DNA of 64,000 bases from Angelobacter sp036557225 (GTDB taxonomy: Bacteria > Acidobacteriota > Terriglobia > Terriglobales > Acidobacteriaceae). The stretch lies in contig DATBHX010000021.1 in assembly GCA_036557225.1 (NCBI GenBank), positions 1 through 64,000 on the forward strand, read 5' to 3'. A program made the translations under genes and the position numbers. Positions 16,807-26,400 of the stretch are shown here, one piece after another (the first letter of the stretch is position 1; the number at the start of each line of letters is the position of its first letter). A model generated the notes under the pieces. The model worked only from the letters and a program-made list of their open reading frames with translations. It made no database searches and was not told the DNA's origin.

Positions 16807-17979
16807 CTATTCAAACATATCACTGAGGTCATTCCCCAGCTGGTTTCTTGCGTTGAGAGCAGGCAGGCCGAACGTACCCTGAATGAATTTCAGAATCGAA
16901 ACATCATCCAGCAATACGTGCGAGATGTAGTTCTTCTTCGCGGCAGGTGATATCACCAGCATGGGGACGCGCGCCCCAAAGCCCTGGGGATCGACCGGCG
17001 GTGGTGGCGCGTGGTCCCACCAGCCGCCGCTCGAGTCCCATATCACGATGATGGCTGAATTCGACCACAGCGGAGTCGCCTGGACCTGGAGAATGAACTC
17101 ATTGAGCCAGGCAATTCCATTGGTGATGGGTCCGCCGCCTGGATGCATGCTATGCGTCGGCCCAGGCTGAATAAACGACACCGTGGGCGGGCTGGCAGAG
17201 GTGATGTCGCCGGCAAATTTCGAAAAATCGCGAATGTTGGGCGAGGCATGGCTGTCAGTAAAGAATTGGAACGGGTTTTCCTGCGAGACGTAGGTGGCGC
17301 AGACGCCGAGATTTTCCTGGTACCACGCCCAGGTGAATCCCTTTGCCGCAAGCTGGTCTCCAACGTGTTGAAACGTGTAACCGGCCTTAGCTACCGCCAC
17401 ATCAGTATTGCAGGGAGGGAAGAAGGGATCGAGCGAATCAGGCGTGTTGTTGTCATCTGCAGCCACCAGATAGAGCTGGTTTGAAGGGGCATCGCCCATC
17501 ACCGAGGGGAAGAAGTTATCCGCCAGCGCAAATTGCTGCGCCCACGTCCACAACGTTTGCATACCCTGGGTGGTGTTGTCGTAGTGTCCCATGGAAATGT
17601 CCCCATTGTAGAAGGCATATTTGTCCATGGCGCCGTTATCCCAGACGCGCACAAAGTCGCTGCGCATGTGGGGCAAATCAGGAGTAGAGAGTGTCGTCAG
17701 CAGTTGCGGTGTAACAGTTGCGCCCTTGGCGTCAACCTGGCTGAATCCGGGAACTCCAGGCTTGATGCCATTTGTACCAGGGAATGTGCCAAACAGATGG
17801 TCAAAAGACCGGTTTTGCATGATCACAACAAATACGTTCTTGATTTGAATCTTGGTTGTGGTTGGCGAAGGCGTGGGCGTGGGAGACGAAGCAACAGAAG
17901 ACGAAGAGCCTACACCACCGCAACCGATGATTAGGGCCAGAATGGGGAAGCTGAAAAAAAACAAAAAAACTCGTCTCAA
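16807..17979 (-). CDS. Secreted phosphoesterase lipoprotein (phospholipase C / AcpA family)
   Basis: The 390-aa protein has a lipoprotein signal (residues 1-20, LALIIGC; lipidated Cys at 20) and a Ser/Pro/Thr-rich spacer to about residue 45. The domain then follows, starting IKNVFVVIMQNRSFDHLFGTFPG. This block is the hallmark of the PF04185 group, which hydrolyses phospholipids or phosphomonoesters. Most members have ENRSFDH, where the Glu binds the active-site metal; here it is Gln (QNRSFDH). Later blocks HSMHPGG and IVIWDSSGGWWDHAPPP carry the expected metal-binding Asp and His. Substrate is unknown. Expected location is the periplasm or outer surface, membrane-anchored. Confidence 0.85.
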   Translation of the reverse strand: MRRVFLFFFSFPILALIIGCGGVGSSSSVASSPTPTPSPTTTKIQIKNVFVVIMQNRSFDHLFGTFPGTNGIKPGVPGFSQVDAKGATVTPQLLTTLSTPDLPHMRSDFVRVWDNGAMDKYAFYNGDISMGHYDNTTQGMQTLWTWAQQFALADNFFPSVMGDAPSNQLYLVAADDNNTPDSLDPFFPPCNTDVAVAKAGYTFQHVGDQLAAKGFTWAWYQENLGVCATYVSQENPFQFFTDSHASPNIRDFSKFAGDITSASPPTVSFIQPGPTHSMHPGGGPITNGIAWLNEFILQVQATPLWSNSAIIVIWDSSGGWWDHAPPPPVDPQGFGARVPMLVISPAAKKNYISHVLLDDVSILKFIQGTFGLPALNARNQLGNDLSDMFE

Positions 17980-18065
17980 GGTTCTCGCACCTCATGAATC
18001 TTTTGAGAGAGCCTTTGGCTGCCCAGTTGGCTTTATGATGCATGGTTTTTTAATAAAGGAGTTGT

Positions 18066-18100
18066 TCACCTTAAGTCTCTTGAGTTAAGGTGATGCGTTT
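18066..18100 (+). terminator. Hairpin with short T run
   Basis: TCACCTTAA / TTAAGGTGA forms a perfect 9-bp stem with a 10-base loop, followed by TGCGTTTT. It lies upstream of both flanking genes (divergent start regions), so it may be an attenuator or a relic rather than a gene-end terminator. Confidence 0.3.
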
Positions 18101-18153
18101 TCATCATTATGGACGGTTCCGAGCGGCAGGTGTAAGCTCAGCAGCAAAAGCTC

Positions 18154-18888
18154 ATGCCAAGTGCTCTGCGCGATTTTCTACTGTCATTTTGCCCTGCGGC
18201 CGTGCGACAGGCCTTTCCTCCAGAGCACCCCCATCGGACGCTCCGTTCTGCAACCTGGGGCGGCTTAGCGCAGTTCTTCCTGGCGTCCTGGGCCTTCTTG
18301 ATTCAGCTCAAGGCTTATCTGGTCCATCGCGCGCAACAGATAGCGCCGCAGGTGACTGGACAAGGGGAGGTGGTCCAAGCCGGAATCACTGCGATCGTGG
18401 TCCTGGAATTTCTGCTCCATCCGCTCTCCCTGCTCTTGCTCTATGTGGCGATTGAAGGCCTTCTCCGATTCATGACCGGTCTGGTGAGTGGCGAGGTCCT
18501 GCCCAGCCTTTTCTTCTTCCTGGCTTTTAAAGCGGCAAAGCTGCAACACAGGCGGCGCGAGCGACGGCAAGATGCAGGCCTGGCGCCCGATTCGCTGGAG
18601 AAGCTGCCGGATGGACGTATTCGCATATCATCGGCGCGAGCGAAAACTACGTGGAATGCAAGCATCACGATCGGATTGGATGGAGGGTGGTTTGAAGTCG
18701 AGCGTACGGAGCAAGCCGATCCGCCGCGTGCTTATGTGTATTGCTTGCATCCCTCGCCGCCGGGAAAAATTCTGCGCGGCTACGAAGAATACGATACTGC
18801 TTCGGCGATCAAGATAGAGGCGAACGATCCATCAAGTGCGCAAGCCCAAGAGTCCGTCACAAGATCGGAGTCTGTCGCAAAAAAATGA
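18154..18888 (+). CDS. Unknown membrane protein
   Basis: A 244-aa protein that I do not recognise. Residues 1-35 are amphipathic/basic. Hydrophobic segments lie near 36-58 and 75-105, with a third near 112-125, followed by a basic RRRERRQ stretch and a soluble C-terminal domain (about 145-230; blocks LPDGRIRISSARA and GWFEVERTEQADPPRAYVYCLHPSPPGKILRGYEEYD). The C-terminus overlaps the next gene. No clear Shine-Dalgarno precedes the ATG. The close overlap with the NUDIX-membrane protein suggests a joint membrane-associated function, but no function can be assigned. Confidence 0.6.
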   Translation: MPSALRDFLLSFCPAAVRQAFPPEHPHRTLRSATWGGLAQFFLASWAFLIQLKAYLVHRAQQIAPQVTGQGEVVQAGITAIVVLEFLLHPLSLLLLYVAIEGLLRFMTGLVSGEVLPSLFFFLAFKAAKLQHRRRERRQDAGLAPDSLEKLPDGRIRISSARAKTTWNASITIGLDGGWFEVERTEQADPPRAYVYCLHPSPPGKILRGYEEYDTASAIKIEANDPSSAQAQESVTRSESVAKK

Positions 18889-18931
18889 GTTGACGGAATT
18901 TCCTCCGACACAGGTACAATCCAAATTAAAT

Positions 18932-20254
18932 ATGGCAACCCCAATTGCTCCGATGGTTCCGGCAGATCCTCCGGTGATCAAGGCAGCCGGTGGTATTTTG
19001 CAGCGTACAACCTCTCGCGGTGATGAAGTAATGGTGGTTTACCGCAAACGGCATCAGGATTGGACGCTCCCACGCGGCAAGGTAAAGGATGGGGAGTCAT
19101 TCCAGGAAGCGGCGATGCGCGAGGTCCGGGAAGAGACGGGCTGCTCCTGCAGCATCGGCAATTATCTGGGCACCATCAGCTATTCCGACAAAGGCGTGCC
19201 CAAGGTTGTGCTGTTCTGGAAGATGACGGTCCTCGACGACCGGGGGCCGCGCAATCAGGATGAGATCGGCGAAGCAGCCTGGCTGCCAATCCCTGACGCC
19301 ATTGAGCGTCTCACCCATCCACAGGAAAAAGCGCTGCTTTCGCGCATGGGAATCATTCAACGCCAAGCCGCGCCGGCTGAAACCGCAGCCAGAGTGGAAA
19401 CACCTGCGCCGCTCCCGCCAGGAACACAAAAGCCGAAATCATCTTCGGAAGATAATCGCGCCCACGCGCGCCTGTTGCGCGAAGCTGAGGCCTTCCGCGT
19501 GGAACTTAGCTTTCTGGAGCGCCGCAATCTGGGCGCCAACAATGCCTGGGCCCCGGCGGCGCATGAGCAACTCAACAACGTACAGCGCTGCCTGGAGAGC
19601 AACGACATTGAAGGCGGATGGTTTTGCCTGCACGCCGCCCAGCGTTACGCCGTCTTTGGGATGAACCAGACCGAGTTGGCCAATCGCGCCTACGTTTTGC
19701 GCGAAGAAGCGATGAAGATTTCTTCCTGGCGCGGTGAAGCCATCGACAACCTGCTCGCCGTTGGCCACGGACAGCTCACGGCCGAATCCGTGGCAGACGC
19801 CATGGCCCTGCGCAATGAGGATTCCACCAACCAGTACTACAAGACGCGTGTTACCGGTGACCAGCTTCGTATTCTGGTGATCGTCTGCGGCCTGGCAGCC
19901 GTGGCTGCAGCGCCGTTTCTGTTCCTGCCCGGCCGAATTCCGGTGATCGCAGCCGTACTCTTCTTTGGCCTTTTGGGCGCTACGTTTTGTTCGGCGCAAT
20001 CGCTGATCCTGGGGCGGAATGAGTCCAGGATTCCCAACCTGTTTGTGACGCTCACGCCGGTGTTCTTCGGCGCGATCGCGGGCTTGGCTGGATATGCCGT
20101 TTACGAGTACATGGCGTTCCTGACCTTCAATTCAGGTAGCCGGCACATCAGCGGGGTACTGGGCGTCGCCTTTCTGTGCGGCTGCCTCGGCCAACGATTG
20201 CTCGCGCGGATCGCCAAGGCAAGGAAGAAAAAAGGGCGTGTTGCCGCGGCCTAG
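18932..20254 (+). CDS. NUDIX hydrolase fused to helical and membrane domains
   Basis: A 440-aa protein from the ATG at 18932; the frame is open to 18836, overlapping the previous gene. The NUDIX domain (about residues 10-145) has a full Nudix box, GKVKDGESFQEAAMREVREETG (G-x5-E-x7-REVREETG), so hydrolysis of a nucleoside diphosphate derivative is likely. Residues about 150-190 are a charged linker, and 190-300 a helical soluble region. Three to four hydrophobic segments follow (about 310-430), ending in a KARKKKGR basic tail. NUDIX enzymes are normally soluble and 130-200 aa, so the membrane-tethered layout is unusual. The substrate is unknown. Its TAG stop shares a CTAG palindrome with the opposite-strand lipoprotein. 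Confidence 0.8.
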   Translation: MATPIAPMVPADPPVIKAAGGILQRTTSRGDEVMVVYRKRHQDWTLPRGKVKDGESFQEAAMREVREETGCSCSIGNYLGTISYSDKGVPKVVLFWKMTVLDDRGPRNQDEIGEAAWLPIPDAIERLTHPQEKALLSRMGIIQRQAAPAETAARVETPAPLPPGTQKPKSSSEDNRAHARLLREAEAFRVELSFLERRNLGANNAWAPAAHEQLNNVQRCLESNDIEGGWFCLHAAQRYAVFGMNQTELANRAYVLREEAMKISSWRGEAIDNLLAVGHGQLTAESVADAMALRNEDSTNQYYKTRVTGDQLRILVIVCGLAAVAAAPFLFLPGRIPVIAAVLFFGLLGATFCSAQSLILGRNESRIPNLFVTLTPVFFGAIAGLAGYAVYEYMAFLTFNSGSRHISGVLGVAFLCGCLGQRLLARIAKARKKKGRVAAA

Positions 20255-20844
20255 TGCAAGTCGTCGGCGATGCGTTTGGCAATTTTTTTCATTTCGTCCG
20301 CGGATGCACGATAGTCAAGCGTGGCAGATTCCAAGGCAAAGGTGTTCTTCCCTTTACGAGCGAGAACGCCTCCGATCGCGACTTTTCCCTTTTGAACGTT
20401 GCCGTCAAACCAGGCTTCATCGCCAATGCCGCTCAGCTGCGTGATGTTTTTCTCACCCGGCTTCAGACGCCGGACGACTTTGGTGTTGTTCCACGTGCGA
20501 TCTGCCTCTTCCACGGATTTACGCACGTTGACCATGAGTGAAACCTTCGCGCTGGTAGCGGGCACTTTGGGAGACGCTTCTTCGTACATGCAGACAATCG
20601 CTCCGTGGCCTGGAGATCGTTGCATAGGCACCCCTATGATGGCCTGGGCATCGGCAGCACTGAACAAGGAGCAAGGATCGATTTCGGCGGCCGGCGACTC
20701 CGGCTGAACGCTTGATGTCGAGGGCGAAGGTGGCGTCGGCGAGGGTGGACCGGCTTTGCTGGAAGGTGAGCCGCTACATGAATACAACAGGAATGACGAC
20801 AGCAAAGCAACGAATGTGGCCGTGGCGGTCAGAGTCCGGTTCAT
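20251..20844 (-). CDS. Small lipoprotein (DUF3558-like)
   Basis: A 197-aa predicted lipoprotein: the signal (about residues 1-22, LLSSFLLYSC) is followed by a Ser/Pro-rich spacer (24-52). The globular part begins DPCSLFSAADAQAIIGVPM, resembling the start of DUF3558-type lipoproteins (DPC-x-L...A..LG). A second cysteine lies in GAIVCMYE. The family role is unknown. It converges with the NUDIX gene and overlaps it by four bases. Confidence 0.7.
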   Translation of the reverse strand: MNRTLTATATFVALLSSFLLYSCSGSPSSKAGPPSPTPPSPSTSSVQPESPAAEIDPCSLFSAADAQAIIGVPMQRSPGHGAIVCMYEEASPKVPATSAKVSLMVNVRKSVEEADRTWNNTKVVRRLKPGEKNITQLSGIGDEAWFDGNVQKGKVAIGGVLARKGKNTFALESATLDYRASADEMKKIAKRIADDLH

Positions 20845-20929
20845 GCTTCCCTCCAGGACGAACGGCAGATTCTAAATCAAATTAGATGCCGGATTTACTA
20901 CCTTTTCTTACGCAGCTCGCTTAATATCT

Positions 20930-22288
20930 GTGACTCGGGCGAAATCACATTTGAGTTCACCTATCGCGCAAACCGAACAGAACGCCCAACCGTTAGCGCG
21001 CCGGCTCGGCGTGTTTGACGCCACCATGCTGGTCATGGGCGGCATTATCGGCTCCGGAATTTTTATCAACCCTTACGTTGTGGCGCAGCGTGTGCACACG
21101 CCGGTTCTGGTACTGGCGGCATGGTTGAGCGGCGGCCTGGCCGCGCTGACGGCAGGCTTTATCTGGGCAGAGTTGGCGGTCCGTATGCCCAGCGTCGGCG
21201 GACAATATGCTTACCTTCGCGAGTCATATCATCCGCTGGTTGCGTTCCTCTACGGCTGGGTGCTGCTTCTGGTGATTCAAACCGGAGGCATGGCCGCGGT
21301 CACCGTCACCTTTTCACGCTACTTCATGGACCTCACCGGCGTCCACAGCAGCCCCTGGCAGGTAGCCCTGGTCTCCCTTTCCATCCTGACGCTCATCAAC
21401 TGCATGGGCGTGCGCGCCGGCAGCACGGTGCAAAGCACGCTGATGGTGTTCAAGATTTTTGCTATCGCCGCACTGGTTGCTGTGGGAATGTTCATTGTTC
21501 GGGGAAAGATTGCCTGGTCGCCGGTCCTCGATCAGCGCTTGTCGCCGGCCTTGCTCTCCTCGTTTGGAGCGGCTATGGTCCCTGTGGCATTTGCCTACGG
21601 AGGGTGGCAAACCGCAACCTTCGCTGCGGGTGAAATGAAGTCCCCGCGGCGCGATCTTCCCCGGGCCCTGATTCTGGGCATGCTGGGTGTGACCCTGCTC
21701 TATGCCGCCGTCAACTACTCCTATCTGCATGCGCTGGGAGTGGCGGGGCTCGCCGGCACACAAACGCCGGCGACATCCGTGATGCGTATGGCCCTGGGCG
21801 AAAAGGGTGCTACGGTCATCGCGGTAGCGATTGCTATCTCTACTCTCGGCTTTCTCAGCCAGAGCGTTCTGACCGCGCCGCGTGTTTACTTTGCCATGGC
21901 CCAGGACGGCCTGTTTTTTCGCCGTCTGGCCTGGGTCCATCCCCGCACGCAGGCGCCTGTCTTCGCGATTATCCTGCAAAGCGTCTGGACGATGGTGATT
22001 GTTCTCTCCGGCAGCTATGACAGAATCCTGAGCTACGTGATCTCGATGGATGCCACATTCTGGATGCTCACTGCGGGCTGCCTCTTTATCTTGCGCCGGC
22101 GCACCGGAACGGTTTCCGACTTCCCCATGCCCGGGCATCCGTACACCACCGCTCTGTTTTGTATTCTCTGCGGCGCGCTTGTGGCCAATACGATCTATCA
22201 ATTTCCGGAAAACACACTGATCGGCGTGGCCATTCTTGTGACCGGCGTTCCTGTGTATTACTTTTGGAAGCGGACCTCACGTCGATGA
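20930..22288 (+). CDS. APC-family amino acid permease
   Basis: The 452-aa, 12-segment transporter belongs to the amino acid-polyamine-organocation superfamily. The TM1 unwound motif GGIIGSGIFINP (about residues 37-48) is the diagnostic substrate-binding segment. A GTG start at 20930 is the earliest option; a TTG at codon 8 is an alternative, and neither has a convincing Shine-Dalgarno. Its stop overlaps the aminotransferase start by ATGA, so the two are translationally coupled. This suggests uptake of an amino acid that the partner enzyme then deaminates. The exact substrate is unknown. Confidence 0.9.
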   Translation: MTRAKSHLSSPIAQTEQNAQPLARRLGVFDATMLVMGGIIGSGIFINPYVVAQRVHTPVLVLAAWLSGGLAALTAGFIWAELAVRMPSVGGQYAYLRESYHPLVAFLYGWVLLLVIQTGGMAAVTVTFSRYFMDLTGVHSSPWQVALVSLSILTLINCMGVRAGSTVQSTLMVFKIFAIAALVAVGMFIVRGKIAWSPVLDQRLSPALLSSFGAAMVPVAFAYGGWQTATFAAGEMKSPRRDLPRALILGMLGVTLLYAAVNYSYLHALGVAGLAGTQTPATSVMRMALGEKGATVIAVAIAISTLGFLSQSVLTAPRVYFAMAQDGLFFRRLAWVHPRTQAPVFAIILQSVWTMVIVLSGSYDRILSYVISMDATFWMLTAGCLFILRRRTGTVSDFPMPGHPYTTALFCILCGALVANTIYQFPENTLIGVAILVTGVPVYYFWKRTSRR

Positions 22289-23397
22289 CCTATTCACGAA
22301 GCACGGCGGTTTCTCCTTACATGGAATGGGCCAAGCTGCATTCGGCTGCGCGATTCAATCTGGCCAGCAGTGGCATGCTGAGTTTGCCCCTGGCAGAACT
22401 GGGCGTAACGATTGACCAACTCGAGATCAACGGCGCCTCGATCTACGGTTACGAACCGCTTCTGCAGGCGATTGCCCGCCGCTACCGCGTAGCCCAGGAA
22501 TGCGTGGTAAGCACGGTCGGCACTTCGCTGGCGAATTATCTGGCGCTGGCTGCAACCACGGAGCCAGGCGACGAGATCCTGGTGGAGCAGCCGACCTATG
22601 AATTGATCGTAAGCACGGCCCGCTATCTCGGGCTGGAGATCAAGCGTTTTCCACGCCGCGCAGAAAACAATTTCGCCATCGATCCAGCCGACGTTGCCCG
22701 CAACCTCACACCACGCACCCGGGTGATTGCCATCTGCAACCTGCATAATCCGAGCGGCGCGCTGACGTCGGACTCAACTCTCGGTGACGTGGGCGCACTG
22801 GCACGCAAGTCCGGCGCTTACGTCATGGTGGATGAGGTGTATCGAGAGATGCTGTTTGAGTCCGCACCGCAATCTTCATTTCATATCGACCCCGAGCGTT
22901 TCATCGTCACCAACAGTCTCACCAAGGGGTACGGTCTGAGCGGCTTGCGCTGCGGATGGGTACTGGCGCCGGCTGACCTGGCAAAGCGTATGTTTCGCAT
23001 CAATGACCTGCTTGGGGCAACCTTCGTTCATCCAGCCGAACTACTGAGCGTGGTCGCATTCGCTCAGCTGGCAAAGATCGCCGCTCGCATGAAGGCCGTC
23101 CTGGATGCAAACCGTCTCTTGCTGCGCGAATTTCTACAATCGCGCGATGATCTGGACTATTTTTGGCCGGAATATGGAACAGTCGTCTTTCCGCGCCTGA
23201 AAAGCGGCAATGTCGAAGGGCTGTGCAAGCTGCTCCGCGAAGAATTTGAGACGTCGATTGCGCCGGGCAAATTCTTTGAGAACCCTGACCGCTTCCGGAT
23301 TGGAGTTGGAACCCAAACGGCGGAGGTGCGGGAAGCCTTGCAGCAGTTCAGCCTCGGATTGGACCGGTACAAGGAAGCGCTGCGCGTCCACGCATGA
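22285..23397 (+). CDS. PLP-dependent aminotransferase, class I/II
   Basis: The 370-aa fold-type I enzyme shows the cofactor blocks STVGTSLANYLAL (phosphate-binding), NLHNPSGALT (Asn contacting PLP), MVDEVYREMLF (Asp to pyridine N) and NSLTKGYGLSGLRCGW (Schiff-base Lys). The C-terminal Arg in RFRIGVG would bind the substrate carboxylate. The start ATG forms an ATGA overlap with the permease stop; the frame is open upstream only inside the permease gene. It probably converts the amino acid brought in by the permease to its 2-oxoacid. Specificity is unresolved. Confidence 0.9.
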   Translation: MTYSRSTAVSPYMEWAKLHSAARFNLASSGMLSLPLAELGVTIDQLEINGASIYGYEPLLQAIARRYRVAQECVVSTVGTSLANYLALAATTEPGDEILVEQPTYELIVSTARYLGLEIKRFPRRAENNFAIDPADVARNLTPRTRVIAICNLHNPSGALTSDSTLGDVGALARKSGAYVMVDEVYREMLFESAPQSSFHIDPERFIVTNSLTKGYGLSGLRCGWVLAPADLAKRMFRINDLLGATFVHPAELLSVVAFAQLAKIAARMKAVLDANRLLLREFLQSRDDLDYFWPEYGTVVFPRLKSGNVEGLCKLLREEFETSIAPGKFFENPDRFRIGVGTQTAEVREALQQFSLGLDRYKEALRVHA

Positions 23398-23422
23398 CGC
23401 ACAACTGGTTTTCAGAATGAAC

Positions 23423-23454
23423 AAAAAGAGCCCGCTGCCGAGGCAGCGGGCTCT
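23423..23454 (-). terminator. Intrinsic terminator of the TonB-receptor gene
   Basis: A perfect 13-bp stem (AGAGCCCGCTGCC / GGCAGCGGGCTCT) with a minimal GA loop is followed on the - strand by a T tract. It lies in the convergent gap after the aminotransferase and may also stop transcription from that side. Confidence 0.85.
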
Positions 23455-23483
23455 ACAGTCTAGAAGGTAGAGTGATTGGGCAA

Positions 23484-26400
23484 TCAGAAGGTGAGTTTGC
23501 CTCCGACAAACAGAGTGCGGGGCTGGCTGTTGGTAAGCGCTGGGTTGCCGAACCCCGTAAGTTGCAGTTGCAGCCCTGCATCCTCAACAAATGGATCCAC
23601 GCTGAGGAAGTTGGGATGGTTGAATACGTTCACCGCAGTGGCGTGCATCTCAAAGTTCACATGCTCTGAGAACTTGATCCGCTTGTAAACGGAGAGGTTG
23701 GCGATATTGGTGATGGCATCCTGGTTGAAATTGCGCGGTGCAGTGCCGAATGGCGTGCCAAATACTGTCTGGGCTTGGCCGCCGTTGACAATGAACCGCA
23801 CCTGATTGTTCGTCACCGTGGTTTCAATCGGGGTACCGCCGGTTGGAGTCTGGTTGAGGGCATTCAGGCTCAGCACTGCCGAAGGATTGGAAGCGGCGGT
23901 AGTACACGCTCCAAACAGCGTGCAGGCATCCGCAGCAAAGATACCGACACTAGACGACGGGGCCGAGCTGTTGCTCAGGAACGGACGCGCTGAATCGACT
24001 CCGGAGTTGAAGGAGCCGAGGAATGCCGAATCAAAGAAGTTGCCGGCAGCGCTGGCCTGTGCAGCAAAGAGCTGCGAAGGCGTGTAGCGCTGGCCGGAAG
24101 CCAGGATGTAATTGGCCGAGACCGACCAGCCACCCAGCACATGTCCGGTAAAACCGTGCTGGTCCTTAAAGAAGGGCAGCTGTTCGGTCGCCAGGATTGA
24201 CCACTGATGGGGATAGTCAATGCCGGAGAAAGAATACTCGCCGGCAGTGGTATTGAACGGGTTCTGGGCAAAGGCGACGCTGTTTCCGCCGGCGAAGGTG
24301 CTGAAGATCTCGCTCACGTTATCGAGCGTCTTGCTGTAGGTGTACGAGGTCCGCATGGTCAGCTGGTTGAACAGGTTGTTGGCACGATATTCCAACTGCA
24401 GTGCGTTGTAGTTGGAGAATCCGCCATTGGTGCGCGCGCGCAGCACGCCGGTACCGCAGTTCAAACGGCCCAGATCAGGATTGGTGGTTTGTCCTGGCCC
24501 GGGAGGTACCACTGGCGTAGCGCAGGGGGTAACGTTGCCTGGAACCAGACTGGGGAATCCGGCCTGCAAGTCGGCAACGAACGGATTGGCATTCACCGTC
24601 TGGAACAGGTGGCGCGCCGCGTTTCCGGCATAGCGCGCCTCGATCGCCGAGTTCTTCGAGAGCTCTCGTTCGACGCCAAAAGTCCAGGTGTGGATCATGT
24701 CCGGACCGAAGTTAGGACTGATGGTGGTTTCCGCCGCGCTCCGTGGATCCAGAACGCCTGGCGTGAGCGAAGGTGAAAGCAGCGCACGCACGTTTGGACC
24801 AATAGGATCGGCCGGCAGACCAAACGAGGCGGTTGGAAGACCAGCTGAACCGGCCGGCGCCCTGAAGCTCTGCAGGAAGACCTGAGGCGACGACGTGGCT
24901 ATATTCAGGTAGATGTTGTAGAACGGCGGATCATAGAGCAGACGATATCCGCCGCGGATTGTGGTCTTGCCATGCCCGGTGAACATACCGCCACCCTGCG
25001 GCGAGTAGGCAAAACCAAAACTCGGTCCATAGCTACTCGTAGGCGCAGAAATTCTGGGGAAGGTACGGACAGAGAGAGGCAACGCTGGGTTCCAAAACGC
25101 GGTAGCCGGATTGCTCTCACGGTTGGTGGTCAAGTCATTGAACAGGTTGGCCGGCTGCCCGTAGTAGGACCACGTCAGTCCGAGGTTCAATGTCAGCGCT
25201 GGCGAAACCTTCCAGTCATCGCCAATATAGACGAACGTATCGTACTCACGGAAATCGAGCGAGGATGCGCCTTGCGCAATGTTGACCAGAGAGGGCGTGT
25301 TGGCAAAGTACTGGTTCCAGTCAGCGAAGCGGAACTGCCCGTTGATGTTCGGCAAAAAGACGTTTGGCGAACGTTGATAGGTAAAGTTCACGCCGGCTTT
25401 AAGCTGGTGCTTGCCCATCACGTAATTGAAGTTGTCCTGGCCTTGCCAGGTGTTCACAATGCGGCCTTGCGGAAACGCTGTGTTAGGACCATAGCCAAGC
25501 AGTCCTCCACTGGAAAAGCTGACGTTGGTCACGGCCTGGTCAATGCTTCCTATGTTCGGTAACGTTCCGATGCTATTGCCGCCGAATTCAACGTTCGTAC
25601 GGCCAAACGAACCACGCAGCTCATTGACCATGCGCGAACTGAGGTTGTGTACCCAGCTCATCAGCACTGCCTGGCTCAATGCGGGAACGCTAACCACGTA
25701 GCCTGCGGCGCCATTGTCTTCGGTGTTGAAGAAGTTGTCTCGGTTGAAAAGATAGCGGCCCGTGATCGTGTCCTGGCCCAGTTGAATGTCCGTCCGGGCA
25801 ATCCAGTCAAAAATATGAACCGGGGTTTGCAGCGTGCGCGATACGCCGGCAAATTCAGCACCCGGACATCCGGTAACTACTCCGGTCACGGGCGTTCCCA
25901 GCGGCGTTGGACTACCGCCGGAAATTCCATAGGGGCCCGCGGTGGTAAGCGCCGATAAACTTGCGCTGCCCGGGAAACAACCGGCAAGCGTCGTCAGGCC
26001 GGCCGGTGTTGGCGTCAGACTGTCCGACGAATAAACTGTCTTGGAAGAAATGATATTCGTATCGAAGCCGCCGAAGAAGAACATCTTGTTCTTCACGACT
26101 GGCCCGCCGATGGTGAAACCGCCGAATGTATTTTGAAGTCGAGGCGGTTCTTCGAGTTGCTGGAATTGTTTCTGGAAGTTCGACATCGCGTTCAATATGG
26201 AATTATTAACAGCGCCGAAAACGCTTCCATGCCAGCTGTTTCCACCTGATTTGGTAACGATATTTACGACTGAGCCCGAGTTGCGGCCGTACTCCGGCCC
26301 AAATTGATTCGTCACCAGCACGTACTGCTGGACAAATTCCGGGTTACTGACAAAGAGTGCCGGACCGGCAACGCTATTGTCATTGTTGTTCTGTCCGTCG

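Noticed and set aside
18034..18088. 17-codon ORF before the unknown membrane protein, possible leader peptide
   Set aside because: It overlaps the hairpin at 18066 but lacks a codon bias that would suggest attenuation, and has no supporting ribosome binding site.
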